The notes below the pieces were generated by a model that saw only the letters and a program-made list of their open reading frames with translations, was not told the origin of the DNA and ran no database searches. Shown here piece by piece: positions 11,541-20,125 of a DNA stretch of 64,000 nt (the stretch's first letter is position 1; each line of letters begins with the position of its first letter). The stretch lies in the NCBI RefSeq assembly GCF_032362555.1, contig NC_083524.1, forward strand, positions 1,908,001 through 1,972,000, in the 5' to 3' direction. The DNA comes from Amyelois transitella (taxonomy: Eukaryota > Arthropoda > Insecta > Lepidoptera > Pyralidae). The position numbers were made by a program, and so were the translations under genes.

Positions 11541-11736
11541 ATGTTTATAAGTACTTACCGATTTTTGATTTTTCAACAGTATTTAACTCCTCAAAATTTG
11601 AATATAAACTTGTACACACTTCCCTCCATGCTTCTGTTTTTAAATTTTTGTCTTTGAATTGTGATATAGTTTTGTCCCAAAGGACGGGACGTTCGTAAAT
11701 TAAAGATATCAGGTGGTCGACATCGTACTCCGCCAT
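9897..11736 (-). pseudogene. Harbinger B2 MADF-BESS partner gene, degraded mid-exon
   Basis: Exon 1 (11736 down to 11559, 178 nt) starts MAEYDVDHLISLIYERPVLW and ends at GTAAGT. Exon 2 starts at 10610 after a TTTTAG acceptor (GNDVIKKWRGIKDNFTKYEK), continues to the basic SRKRKIDEDEFEKNI and reaches a stop after PESRHEF. A second open piece (10259-9897) has NDNQTIIFQSRVLQIL and a Gln/Thr/Tyr repeat (YQTSQTSVQANYQTSQTTVQ). The BESS junction near 10265 is therefore damaged. The intron (10611-11558) contains transposase exon 2 whole, only 19 bp from its stop. Confidence 0.78.
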
Positions 11737-11913
11737 ATCGCTTAAAAAACACGTGCAGGTCGTTCAAAGTATGGACACCGACTAAACGGCAACGCGTTGT
11801 CGCATCGCAGATTTGTACGTTGCGCAGCGCATCGGATTTTCCACGATGCGTTGTGCGGCGTCGTTGATTTTTGCGATGCGACGCCGCAACGCACAGTTGT
11901 GGCCTGGTCCTTA

Positions 11914-12311
11914 GAGCGAGGCCCCATTAGTGCGTTAACGGAACAGCGCGTTGTATGCCACACCTGCGTTGCCACGAAGCACGATGTCGCAGCAACACTG
12001 GCTGCATCTCAGTTCAGCCTTCGCAATGGATAGATACAAACGTGTTCCTTTGTTGCTTTTATTACGCCACCGCCGAAATTAACGTAGAAACCATTGAAAA
12101 TTCTGGATATCTCCTTTGATAGCATTAAGAACTAGTGATGGTCAGTTTTTTTATGCAGGAATATAGGGAGTTGTTGTTAGATGAAAATATTTTTTTTAAT
12201 TTTTTTAGGATGAGTGAGGCCAGCTTTAATAATTTGGTTAAAATCTTAGAACCACATGTAAAGAAGCAGAAACCCTTTAGAACCAATTGAAATGATTGGT
12301 ATTACATTGAG
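11914..12311 (+). mobile_element. left end of a fifth PIF/Harbinger element (B3), truncated
   Basis: Directly after the TTA at 11911-11913 lies GAGCGAGGCCCCATTAGTGCG, a diverged version of the B2 terminus. About 220 bp in there is a degraded transposase exon 1. I found no right end or second exon, so it was truncated, perhaps by the rearrangements that left the hairpins beginning at 12343. Confidence 0.72.
12137..12311 (+). pseudogene. Harbinger B3 transposase exon 1 relic
   Basis: Translation gives SFFMQEYRELLLDENIFF then FFRMSEASFNNLVKILEPHV, closely like B2 exon 1 (FDYFRMSVGSFEELLSLIKPHL). A stop and a frame change precede a conserved AG|GTAAG donor at 12312. Upstream basic residues are poorly kept. 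Confidence 0.7.
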
Positions 12312-12342
12312 GTAAGAAATTTCAAATATAATAATAATAATG

Positions 12343-12424
12343 TTCCTCAGATAACTGAGGAAATAAACTAATTTTAAAGTTAATAAATGAATAATCATTT
12401 ATTAACTTTAAAATTAGTTTATTT
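12343..12424. repeat. two overlapping perfect hairpins (8-bp and 30-bp arms)
   Basis: TTCCTCAG (12343-12350) pairs with CTGAGGAA (12355-12362) around an ATAA loop. Immediately after, 12361-12390 pairs perfectly with 12395-12424 (30 bp), also around ATAA. No coding function is apparent. Confidence 0.9.
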
Positions 12425-12502
12425 TAAGCAATTTAATAAAAATTGTTCAAATAATCAAATTGACCGGGCATTCTACATATTTACATCACTCTTTGGGCAG
12501 AG

Positions 12503-12544
12503 TAATACTCTCTCAGCGATAGAGATATCGCTGAGAGAGTATTA
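12503..12544. repeat. perfect hairpin, 19-bp arms, 4-base loop
   Basis: 12503-12521 is the exact inverse of 12526-12544, with GAGA between. The arm contains ACTCTCTCAGCGAT. Confidence 0.92.
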
Positions 12545-12689
12545 TTTTTGGCGGACTCTACTGGTTTATTTTCGGTAAAATCCACTAGATTCCTTTCGGT
12601 AATAATGCACCCAGTAGATAATAGTTTCTCTAAGTCTTCTTCTGAATTAATATCAAGCAGAGCCTCATTTGGTATAGAAGAACTTAGTT

Positions 12690-13038
12690 AATGCCTGTGT
12701 CATGGGCTCTATTTTTCATTAATTGTGCAAAACGTAATCCTTCCAACCATTTCTTAGTCTTGTTATCCTCCAATCACGTACTCAGCATATTCTCTATGTC
12801 CTGGTTTGCTCTCTCTGCTGACCCTTGGTAAAGTATAATATCTTTCGCAAATCGTAGATGTGTCAGGTATCTCCCATTTATGTTTACTCCTAAACTATTC
12901 ACTTCCAAACAAAAAGTGAATAGTTTAGGAGATATGGTGTCTCCCTAGCTCACACCTCTTTTCACGGGTATAGGTTTTGTGAGCTCATGCAACTTTACCT
13001 GCATCGTTGCGGATTTATATATGGCTTTGATTGCTTCT
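12690..13038 (-). pseudogene. RTE-type LINE reverse transcriptase fragment (copy A, 3' part)
   Basis: Read on minus: VNKSWVSGGEAIKAIYKSAT, then HELTKPIPVKRGV, GDTISPKLFT, NINGRYLTHLRFAKDI and WLEGLRFAQLMKN. These are the RT motifs of RTE-like LINEs (GVRQGDTISP, LTHLRFADD). The fingers-to-palm part is shortened: CLE runs directly into VNSLGVNING, where a hairpin sits (12887-12931). Stops are present. The gene continues at 15430 beyond the inserted piggyBac-like element. Confidence 0.8.
12887..12931. repeat. perfect hairpin, 18-bp arms, inside RTE coding
   Basis: 12887-12904 is the exact inverse of 12914-12931, with a 9-base loop. One arm encodes the LINE motif SPKLFT and the other EVNSLG; both stay in frame. 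Confidence 0.9.
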
Positions 13039-13546
13039 CCTCCTGAGACCCAAGACTTATTTACAAGTACTTGAATGATGTAAAGTATTTTTTATAGCTT
13101 AATATCATTCAGAGTTACTTAAATCACAGGAAAAAAAATCTACCCCCACTCCATTTAGCGCAAGGGAGGGTATCACCAGTGATACCTGGGGTCTTAAACG
13201 GTTTAAAATTAAGCTATTTTGGAAAAAGTTTAATTAGTGAAAAATTACAAAATGTGTTACATAACGGTGGAGATACATATTAATTGGTATGATAATTAAG
13301 AAAGCAATTTCGGTTAACATTAAAACAAAGAAAAATATTGCATTCTGAGCATTTTACGAATGTTAAGTTGTTGCAGCCTTTGTTGCGACATTTGGACCTA
13401 TTGTTCTGAGAATCCTTTGCACACATTGGTAAAAATATTGGGTTTATTTATCAAAATATTACAAAATATTCACAACAGCTTCGTCAACATCAAGGTAATA
13501 CAAAATAGAAACAATCACCAAACAAACAAATACATTTAATCAAAAA

Positions 13547-13705
13547 TACCACCCCGGACTGCACCCGGCTCAAAAGTACCCATTAAACTTGCCGCATTCC
13601 CTCTTTGGATAGCTATGGAGAGCCTTTGCACCAGGTACCATCCCGAGCGGTAGTCATAACCACGTGCCCTTAAACGCCGTCCTATCTCACCAATAAAGAG
13701 CCTCG
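13547..13705 (-). pseudogene. unidentified short exon-like stretch in pB1
   Basis: After a TTTTCAG acceptor on minus there is an open stretch reading RLFIGEIGRRLRARGYDYRS, YLVQRLSIAIQRGNAASLMG and FEPGAVRGG to a stop. It looks like real protein and is unlike a piggyBac C-terminus. I do not recognise it; it may be a captured exon or part of another element. Confidence 0.35.
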
Positions 13706-15066
13706 CCTGAAAATGTAAAAAAAATAAATAAATAAATTGGTAAATGTTTGGCTTCCTTTAATTTATTAGCCGCATGAGGAAGTGGTTCTGGTTCAGTGGG
13801 ATTAGGACTATTCCTAGAGCCTCCACTGGGACTTTGAACCGGGCTACCGCGTGTACTACGTGTTACCTGAGGGCTCAAATGTTGCGGCAGAGAAACGGTG
13901 GGTTCCGAATAAATTAAATGTTTTGCCAAATCTAGTTTAAAGTCCAAATACTGCGAAATATCTTTTCTCTGAAGCCCAGATTTTGCAGCTTGTTCTCTGT
14001 ACTGCATTTTTCATCAAAGTTCCAGTTGCCTTGATTCCTCTTTTTAATAAGACATCAAGAAGCGGAAGAGACGTAAAATACCTGTCTACAAAAATTGAAG
14101 AACCCATGGGCAAGGTATCCACAAGTTTCAATACAAATCGTCCACCGAGATCCAATTTTTCAGGTATAAAGCAGAGTCAATAGAAGTACCTTTTCCTTGA
14201 TACAAATACAAATCCAAGGGAAGTCCTGAACGATTGGCCATTATAAAAACTTTTATGCCTTCTGGGTTCGGCTTACCTTTAACCACCTGTTTCTGCTTGC
14301 ATTTACCCGTGAAAGGTATTATTTGTTCATCAATGGCGACATGTTTGTCTCGTTCATTTTCTCTACAGCCTTTTTCTATACCAGAGACGAGAGGGCGTAT
14401 TTTCCAAAACTTGTCGATTTCTCGAGCAGTTTGGTCAACAGCTTCATCATTTACAAGCTTCAGGTTGGATCTTAATTGAAAAAACCGGTTACGAGTCATG
14501 GTGTTTGCTATAAAATTCACTCTGGTTTCCAATCCCCAATACATCCTCAATCGTGGTAGACCAAATATGCTCATGGCCATAGAGCATCCGAAAAACTGTT
14601 TGAGTTCATTTGATGTTGTATTTAATGATTTACCTGTCCTCAATACGCTACCAATATTTGTACACTCAGACATAGTCTCAAACAGGCTATTATCGATGTA
14701 CTGAGAAAAATATTCGTACGGGCTCTTAACACACACGCTTGGATCAAATGAGACATTCAGTTGGTCTTCCTCAGGAGTAAAACCAAAGTTTTCCGTATGT
14801 TTCCATCGTACACGGTCACCGCGAGAAGATTGGGGCTCGACAGCAAAAGACGCTAAAGGTTCTTCATCAGATTCGTTCCAATCCTCTTCTATTATCGGCG
14901 GTATTGCTTCGCACTGATCGTGATCACCCAATTGGAGGTCGCATTCCTCATCGCTACCTTCATCTTCAATATCTGATATGTCAAAATTAATTATATCCAT
15001 GATATCATTTTCATCCAAATGACCTATAATATAAAAAAAAAAAGTACTTATGACCCAAAGTATCAC
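13687..15066 (-). pseudogene. piggyBac-like transposase of pB1, frameshifted and internally deleted
   Basis: The main frame (15066-14128) has an acidic N-terminus, then ELKQFFGCSMAMSIFGLPRL, KFWKIRPLV and the first catalytic Asp in HVAIDEQIIPF. After a shift, MGSSIFVDRYFTSL supplies the second Asp. The third (DxxDQ) region is missing: the next piece (YREQAAKSGLQRKDISQYLD) is already near the usual C-terminus, so several hundred bp are deleted. No cysteine-rich C-terminal domain is seen. Confidence 0.82.
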
Positions 15067-15429
15067 CTATGATACTTGAACAAAATCGTTGAAACGACAG
15101 TTTGGTTTTGCAATACTTTATGATATTTAAACAATAATACAAAATATACGTATGAAATTACTTATTTTAAACAAAACAACACCTAAATACTCATTTAAAA
15201 AAGTATTTACCTTTACGTAAACTCGACATGGCGGCAACAGCAAAATTTTCGAAGTTCAACTGACTGCAATCGTTGCAATTTGACGGCTAGAGAAATGGTA
15301 AGTATCTAAAAACATGGACAATATCTAAGCAAACGATTAGACGAAAAAGTTCTACTGTGATCCGAGAGATGGCGCGAAAAAAAATTTTTAAGTAAAGATA
15401 TCACTGGTGATACCGAGGGTCTCAGGAGG

Positions 15430-15590
15430 ATATATCTAGTATCAACTTGGCATCGTTCTAGAGAGTTAATTACCGCCCAGTGTTCTACTGTATCAAACGC
15501 CTTTTCACAGTCAATAAGAGCTACTACTAAGGGGCGATTGTATTCGTTACATTTCGAATCGTCAAATCGGTTCGTATTGATTCGAATCAT
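15430..15590 (-). pseudogene. RTE-type LINE RT fragment (copy A, catalytic part)
   Basis: Minus translation NEYNRPLVVALIDCEKAFDT (RT motif with catalytic Asp) followed by VEHWAVINSLERCQVDTRYI. It joins in sense to 13038 once the inserted pB1 is set aside. The upstream part is replaced by a hAT-like fragment at about 15557. Confidence 0.8.
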
Positions 15591-15701
15591 CAGTTAGTTC
15601 GAATCGAAAGCTAATTCGAATCACCATTCGAACTTTTTCCTGGTGATTCGAACTGATTCGAGTACAGAATTTCGATTCGAGTCCCATCACTATTCATAAG
15701 T
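15557..15701. mobile_element. hAT-like transposon end fragment with TTCGAATC repeats
   Basis: About 140 bp are packed with TTCGAATC/GATTCGAA words in both orientations. On minus the right edge reads TAGTGATGGGACTCGAATC, which resembles a hAT terminus. It interrupts RTE copy A and is absent from copy B. Only one plausible end is seen, so the assignment is tentative. Confidence 0.45.
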
Positions 15702-15905
15702 TTAAGAGCATACTCAATTTCATAGAGGCTGATTTCGGGAAGATCTTCTGTAAAATGCTTTTCTAAAGGTGCCCTTGTATCAGTGGGGGTGGAACTCTGT
15801 TTTGGCTGTTGAGAACTGTATAGGTGACCATAAAACTTTTCTACTACCTCTTTTAATTTATCTCGGTACGAGAGAGAGGAGGTCTCGGTAGAGAATCTCT
15901 CATTC
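15700..15905 (-). pseudogene. RTE LINE linker region, copy A
   Basis: The minus frame reads SSLSYRDKLKEVVEKFYGHL, then HFTEDLPEISLYEIEYALKL. This is the region between endonuclease and RT in RTE-like LINEs. At its upstream edge the frame passes directly into piggyBac-like coding (INHLNERFSTE). Confidence 0.65.
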
Positions 15906-16090
15906 AAATGATTTATCACAGCTCGCAATTTGTGTTACTTATCGTGATCCGGATGGCTTATAGGAAGATGTTTCTGGTTATCATGGAAGTGCAAGATTTT
16001 TCAAATTTTTTCAAATTTATTTACGGGCATAGCGTCGCGGATTGGACCAAAACCAAACTTGCCCTAATATGAGCGAACATTAGGATAATT
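15905..16090 (-). pseudogene. piggyBac transposase N-terminal fragment, copy A
   Basis: Minus translation, best read in the sister copy, gives KFGFGPIREAMPVNKFEK, then a His-Pro-Asp-His stretch and VINHLNERF. This is the DDE_Tnp_1_7 region around the conserved FxxIRxxLHF segment. It is joined to RTE coding, so a 5'-truncated RTE probably landed in an old piggyBac. Confidence 0.6.
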
Positions 16091-16165
16091 ATATACTGAC
16101 ATAAAGGTTAGAATTTCAATAAAAAATAAAAAGATATTAGCTATAAACGTAAATGAGAGGAAAAT

Positions 16166-16316
16166 GGAGATATGGTGTCTCCCTGGCTCACACCTCTTTT
16201 CACGAGTATAGGTTTTGTGAGCTCATGCAACTTTACCTGAATCGTTGCGGATTTATATATGGCTTTGATTGCTTCTATATATCTAGTATCAACTTGGCAT
16301 CGTTCTAGAGAGTTAA
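16166..16316 (-). pseudogene. RTE LINE RT fragment, copy B
   Basis: Reads SLERCQVDTRYIEAIKAIYK then SATMQVKLHEL on minus, an uninterrupted version of the stretch that pB1 splits in copy A. It ends at TTAA (16313-16316), where pB2 begins. Confidence 0.8.
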
Positions 16317-18592
16317 CCCTAGATTCATAACCTTATCTAAGAGGAACATTATTCATAAACATTCATCTCACAGACGACTATATTTAAATGATGGGCTTAG
16401 AGGTACTTGTGAATAAAACAAATTAATCAAGTATGGCACTGTTTAATATGTTTTATTACCTAACATAAATATAAATGACTTAATTAAAATTAAATTTCAT
16501 CCGCACATTCCACACACATGAGGCCGCGATGGTCCATACACATATATTTTTTGCATTGCTTGCATTGGAACCTTGTCATATGTCGTTTTTTATAATCACA
16601 ATAATCGCAACCAAAATTTCAGCGATTTTCCTTTTTAGGCATCTCTTCAAAGTTGGCATTTCGCGTCTTTTACGTAACCACGGTTCGGTCAACTTCTGCG
16701 AAACATCCTTCACAAAACATCGTCTGCTTGTAGGTTTTCGCCCTAGTTTTACATTATTATGTACGTATATTACGTATGAGTTTATAATTGCCATATTTAG
16801 TATACCATAGAAGTAGCATAAGGGCCATCTTTGGGTTTTTCTACTACAAGATATACTTCCACACATTTGGTCGAACGTATCCACAGCACCTTTCGTCGAA
16901 TTGTAGAACTCAATCATTTCCGGTTTACCAGAAGCTGCAAGAGTACCATTCCCGTGAATGGTAGAAATGATAAATCTTTCCAATGATGGTATTTGTATAG
17001 ATTTGCCTAGTCGCCCTTTGTTTACGGTTCCCATAGAATATATTTCTTCATTGGCAAGATGCGTAATCAATTCAGGGCATGTGTAGTAGTTATCAAAGAA
17101 TAACTTGTAATTTTTATCCCTGGGAATAGACCTAGCAAGCCAGATAACAATGTTGGCACTTGCGCCTAAATCTGGCTCATTAGGAAGCCTCAAATCTAGG
17201 TTATTCTCCATCCCAGAGTATATTTCGAAGTCGTATGCAAATCCTCGATCATCACAGAGCACCAACAGTTTATACCCCCATGTATGAGGCTTATTAGGTA
17301 GATATTGGCGCAGCATGTTAGAGGCCTTAGTAGCGCACATTTGCTCATCCACTGACAATGCTTCTCGTTTGGGTATAGCTTGACATTTTTTTTGAGGGTT
17401 TCTAATATAGGCCTGATTTTATGGAGGTGATCGTGTCCTGCAGTACCTGCTGGTGGTTGAGTGGTATTGTCATTAAAGTGAAGATATTGCCGAATTTTTT
17501 CAAACTGGTTTACTGACATGGTATTTCTTATCAATGGCAAACCTAATTCAGATTCCCAGTACATTCAAGTATGCGGCAGTGGGGCAATGCCCATTATCAG
17601 AGAGATACCTATGTAATTTTTCAGCTCTGTGACGCTTGTAGAAAAAGGCTTTGATGGGTTTTTTTGTACACTGAACTTATGCATTTCTTCTACGATATGG
17701 CTTAGAATATTATTATCAAAAAAGTACAAGAATTATTGCAACGGAGTTTCAAGTTCAGTAATCGGTGGCTCTAGATCGGTTTGCCCACAAAACTCACGAT
17801 TTGTTGGATGGAAAGCTTTTTTTTCCAGATGATATTTCGCTTTTTCTGGCGACAGATGCAGCAGGTGTAGGAGCGGAGCTTGGAACGGCAGGAATTGAAC
17901 CACTAGCATTTGATACATGCTGCTGCATATTCGCTTCAAATACGCTAGGATTTTCAGCGACATCACCACCATAGGACCCTGATAGTGGTGCACCGGATAC
18001 ATACTTGTTCGGTGAAACACATTGCTCTTCATCATCCGTTTCACAAAGTTTGTTGACAGTAGATCGAATTACGGCAATGTCATCGTCACTTTCAGCGCCT
18101 GAGGAGTCTTGTTCATCTTCACTGCCTAATGGTATTGTCAAATAATTTTGAATTTGATCACTGGATAAGGTTTTCTTCACCATTATCTACAAAAAAAAAA
18201 AACAACATCACACCATTAGTAAACATACCTAAAATTGGACCATAACTGCATGAAGTGACACATCGGGGACATCCAGTAATTGTGAAAATTTAGTATCAAA
18301 ACACGGCTAAATCAAAAAAATATATGTACTTACATTAGTTTAGTTCAAAGATATTTCAACATAATTTATTATATTTTCAAATTGAATATCCACGTTAACA
18401 TTCAAAATTTTCCAATGAATGACTGACTGAACGAGATAGTGCTGCCATCTAATTCCAACGAATGCACTAAATGGGTGCCATTGACTGTTGGCACTTTCTC
18501 TGCGTATTCATAGATGTCGCTACTCGGTTCAAATCAGAAATAATACCAATTTTACTGGTTGTCCCTCATAAGGAACTGAATGCAGTGTAGGG
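16317..18592 (-). mobile_element. piggyBac-like element pB2 in RTE copy B (2,276 bp)
   Basis: The termini are CCCTAGATTC at 16317 and ..TGTAGGG at 18592, each outside bordered by TTAA (16313-16316 and 18593-18596), as piggyBac requires. Subterminal sequences CTTATCTAAGAGGAAC and TTCCTTATGAGGGAC (inverse of the right end) correspond. The transposase inside is frameshifted. Confidence 0.9.
16440..18183 (-). pseudogene. piggyBac-like transposase of pB2, about three frameshifts
   Basis: The N-terminal acidic part starts MVKKTLSSDQIQNYLTIPLG at 18183. Later frames give NYIGISLIMGIAPLP, VNQFEKIRQYLHFNDN, then SVDEQMCATK (Asp 1), KLFFDNYYTC (Asp 2) and KGAVDTFDQM (Asp 3). All three catalytic Asp survive. 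The C-terminal Cys/His-rich finger lies out of frame between about 16500 and 16620. It is damaged but not old: frame breaks are few and motifs are intact. Confidence 0.88.
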
Positions 18593-18596
18593 TTAA

Positions 18597-18800
18597 GAGC
18601 ATACTCAATTTCATAGAGGCTGATTTCGGAAAGATCTTCTGTAAAATGCTTTTCTAAAGGTGCCCTTGTATCAGCGAGGGTGGAACTCTGTTTTGGCTGT
18701 TAAGAACTGTAAAGGTTACCATAAAACTTTTCTACTACCTCTTTTAATTTATCTCGGTACGAGAGAGAGGAGGTCTCGGTAGAGAATCTCTCATTCAAAT
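18597..18800 (-). pseudogene. RTE LINE linker region, copy B
   Basis: Nearly the same sequence as 15706-15905, with the same peptides (EVVEKFYG, EISLYEIEYAL). It directly follows the right TTAA of pB2. Confidence 0.65.
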
Positions 18801-18990
18801 GATTTATCACAGGTCGCAATTTGTGTTACTTGTCGTGATCCGGATGGCTTATAGGAAGATGTTTCTGGTTATCATTGAAGTGCAAAATTTTTCAAATTTA
18901 TTTACGGGCATAGCCTCGCGGATTGGACCAAAACCAAACTTGCCCCAATATGAGCAAACATTAGGATAATTATATACTGACATAAAGGAT
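18800..18990 (-). pseudogene. piggyBac transposase N-terminal fragment, copy B
   Basis: Reads YPNVCSYWGKFGFGPIREAM then PVNKFEKFC on minus. It corresponds to copy A at 15905-16090 and marks the chimeric unit's right part. Confidence 0.6.
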
Positions 18991-19047
18991 AGAATTTAAA
19001 TTAAAAATAAAAAAGATATTAGCTATAAACGTAAATGAGAGGAAAAA

Positions 19048-19299
19048 TATGGGCTTGGACGTATCACAATCGAGCAGACCAGCTCCCCCTGGCAGCACCC
19101 GTTCACGAGTTAACGCATGGGTCAGCCATCGCGAAGCTCAACCATAACAGAGGGAACCTCACGACCCGGCCCACGACGCCGCCGCCACCAGTTTGACCAT
19201 TTAAGTATATAAGACATACTCGATCCCCATGACCTTGAATAGAAATATTACTTACAATCTTGAAGATCACAAACAACGTACATGTTTGACAATCAAATG
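19048..19299. other. GC-richer spacer, no gene recognised
   Basis: A short GC-rich block (about 19070-19200) that ends the duplicated unit. I see no open frame or terminal repeat I can name. Confidence 0.4.
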
Positions 19300-20124
19300 T
19301 TAAATATTATCATTTGCCACCTCTTGTAAACTTAAAATGGCTTCGGGAATTAAAATAGGGGGAAGCAATGGCAGTTGCATATATAAACGCGTTATAAATA
19401 TACCTTCTTCAGTCTTATCCAAACCATATGTTATACTAGTTTTAAGTAAAGCTTTCCAGAAATGAAAGTAGCAGCCTGTTACCTTTGCACTTGGATAAAC
19501 TATTTTTACGGCTTGAATGGTAGCCAATTCAAAATCACATTTATATTGTTCTATTTTCATTGAAAACTGGTTCCTCAAAATAGTGAACATTCTCACGTAA
19601 GTCACTTGCGTTTTGTTGGGTAGAACAAAATTTACTACATCATCATGGTGCGATATATTTATATCTATACTGTAGGTACACTTGGTAAAATAGTGAGGGA
19701 CATATTTTGAATGTGCCATCTCCGTAAAAACTCTTATATTTTATTATATATTCTTTTGCTAAAGTTGTTCCAAAAATCAATATTTTATCTTCAATGCCAT
19801 CATCGTACAAAAGAAATCACCCACAAGAATATGTGGCAGCTTCAGATATTTTAAAATTCTACAGCTTTTTGTGTTCATTTTGAGATAGTTATGTCTCGCT
19901 TTGTACAATACGTCTTTTTTTTGTTGAAATGTTGGTTTATCAATGTCGTCTAAATCACAGTTAGTAGTAGTATTCAAAAAGTCTTCAAAAATTTTTGGTA
20001 TCGGTTCTAGTTTTTGACAAACCAATTTTTTACACTTATCCATCAAACCATCAATTTCGTTTCGAATATAATCAGGCAAACACATATGCTTGGACTCCTT
20101 GACAATTTGGTTATGAACATCCAA
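19300..20124 (-). pseudogene. MULE-type transposase relic
   Basis: Minus frames 20124-19777 and 19719-19300 carry IPKIFEDFLNTTTNCDLDDI, LYKARHNYLKMNTKS and then CDFELATIQAVKIVYPSAKV with GCYFHFWKALLK. The last is the hallmark of the MULE domain (DFExA...GCxFHxxKA). The block between them, where another catalytic residue should lie, is shifted and degraded. Its upstream edge runs into Harbinger coding at about 20125, so one relic inserted into the other. Confidence 0.65.
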
Positions 20125-20125
20125 C

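Larger units (their letters stand above)
9391..11910 (+). mobile_element. PIF/Harbinger element B2 (2,520 bp), apparently intact transposase
   Basis: Terminal inverted repeats start GGGCCAGGCCACAAC at 9391 and end GTTGTGGCCTGGTCC at 11910 with a few mismatches. TTA lies at 9388-9390 and 11911-11913. The left TTA is shared with the right end of B1 and the right TTA with the left end of B3. Ends are rich in GCGTTGCGGCGTCGCATCG words. Confidence 0.92.
13039..15429 (-). mobile_element. piggyBac-like element pB1 in RTE copy A (2,391 bp)
   Basis: CCTCCTGAGACCC (13039-13051) and its inverse (15417-15429) form perfect 13-bp termini. The tandem copy B reads straight through this point (GCTTCT|ATATATCTAG), so it gives the empty site. 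No TTAA is duplicated, which is unusual for piggyBac. Subterminal palindromes GGTATCACCAGTGATACC (13169-13186) and GATATCACTGGTGATACC (15397-15414) face each other. The interior holds a broken transposase on minus. Confidence 0.8.
12928..19047 (-). repeat. tandem duplication of a chimeric RTE/piggyBac unit
   Basis: The block starting GGAGATATGGTGTCTCC at 12928 restarts at 16166. Both copies end in the same piggyBac fragment and the sequence AAATGAGAGGAAAA (about 16163 and 19044). Within the shared parts the copies are nearly identical by eye. Copy A is enlarged by the element at 13039-15429 and a hAT-like fragment; copy B by the element at 16317-18592. Confidence 0.85.
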
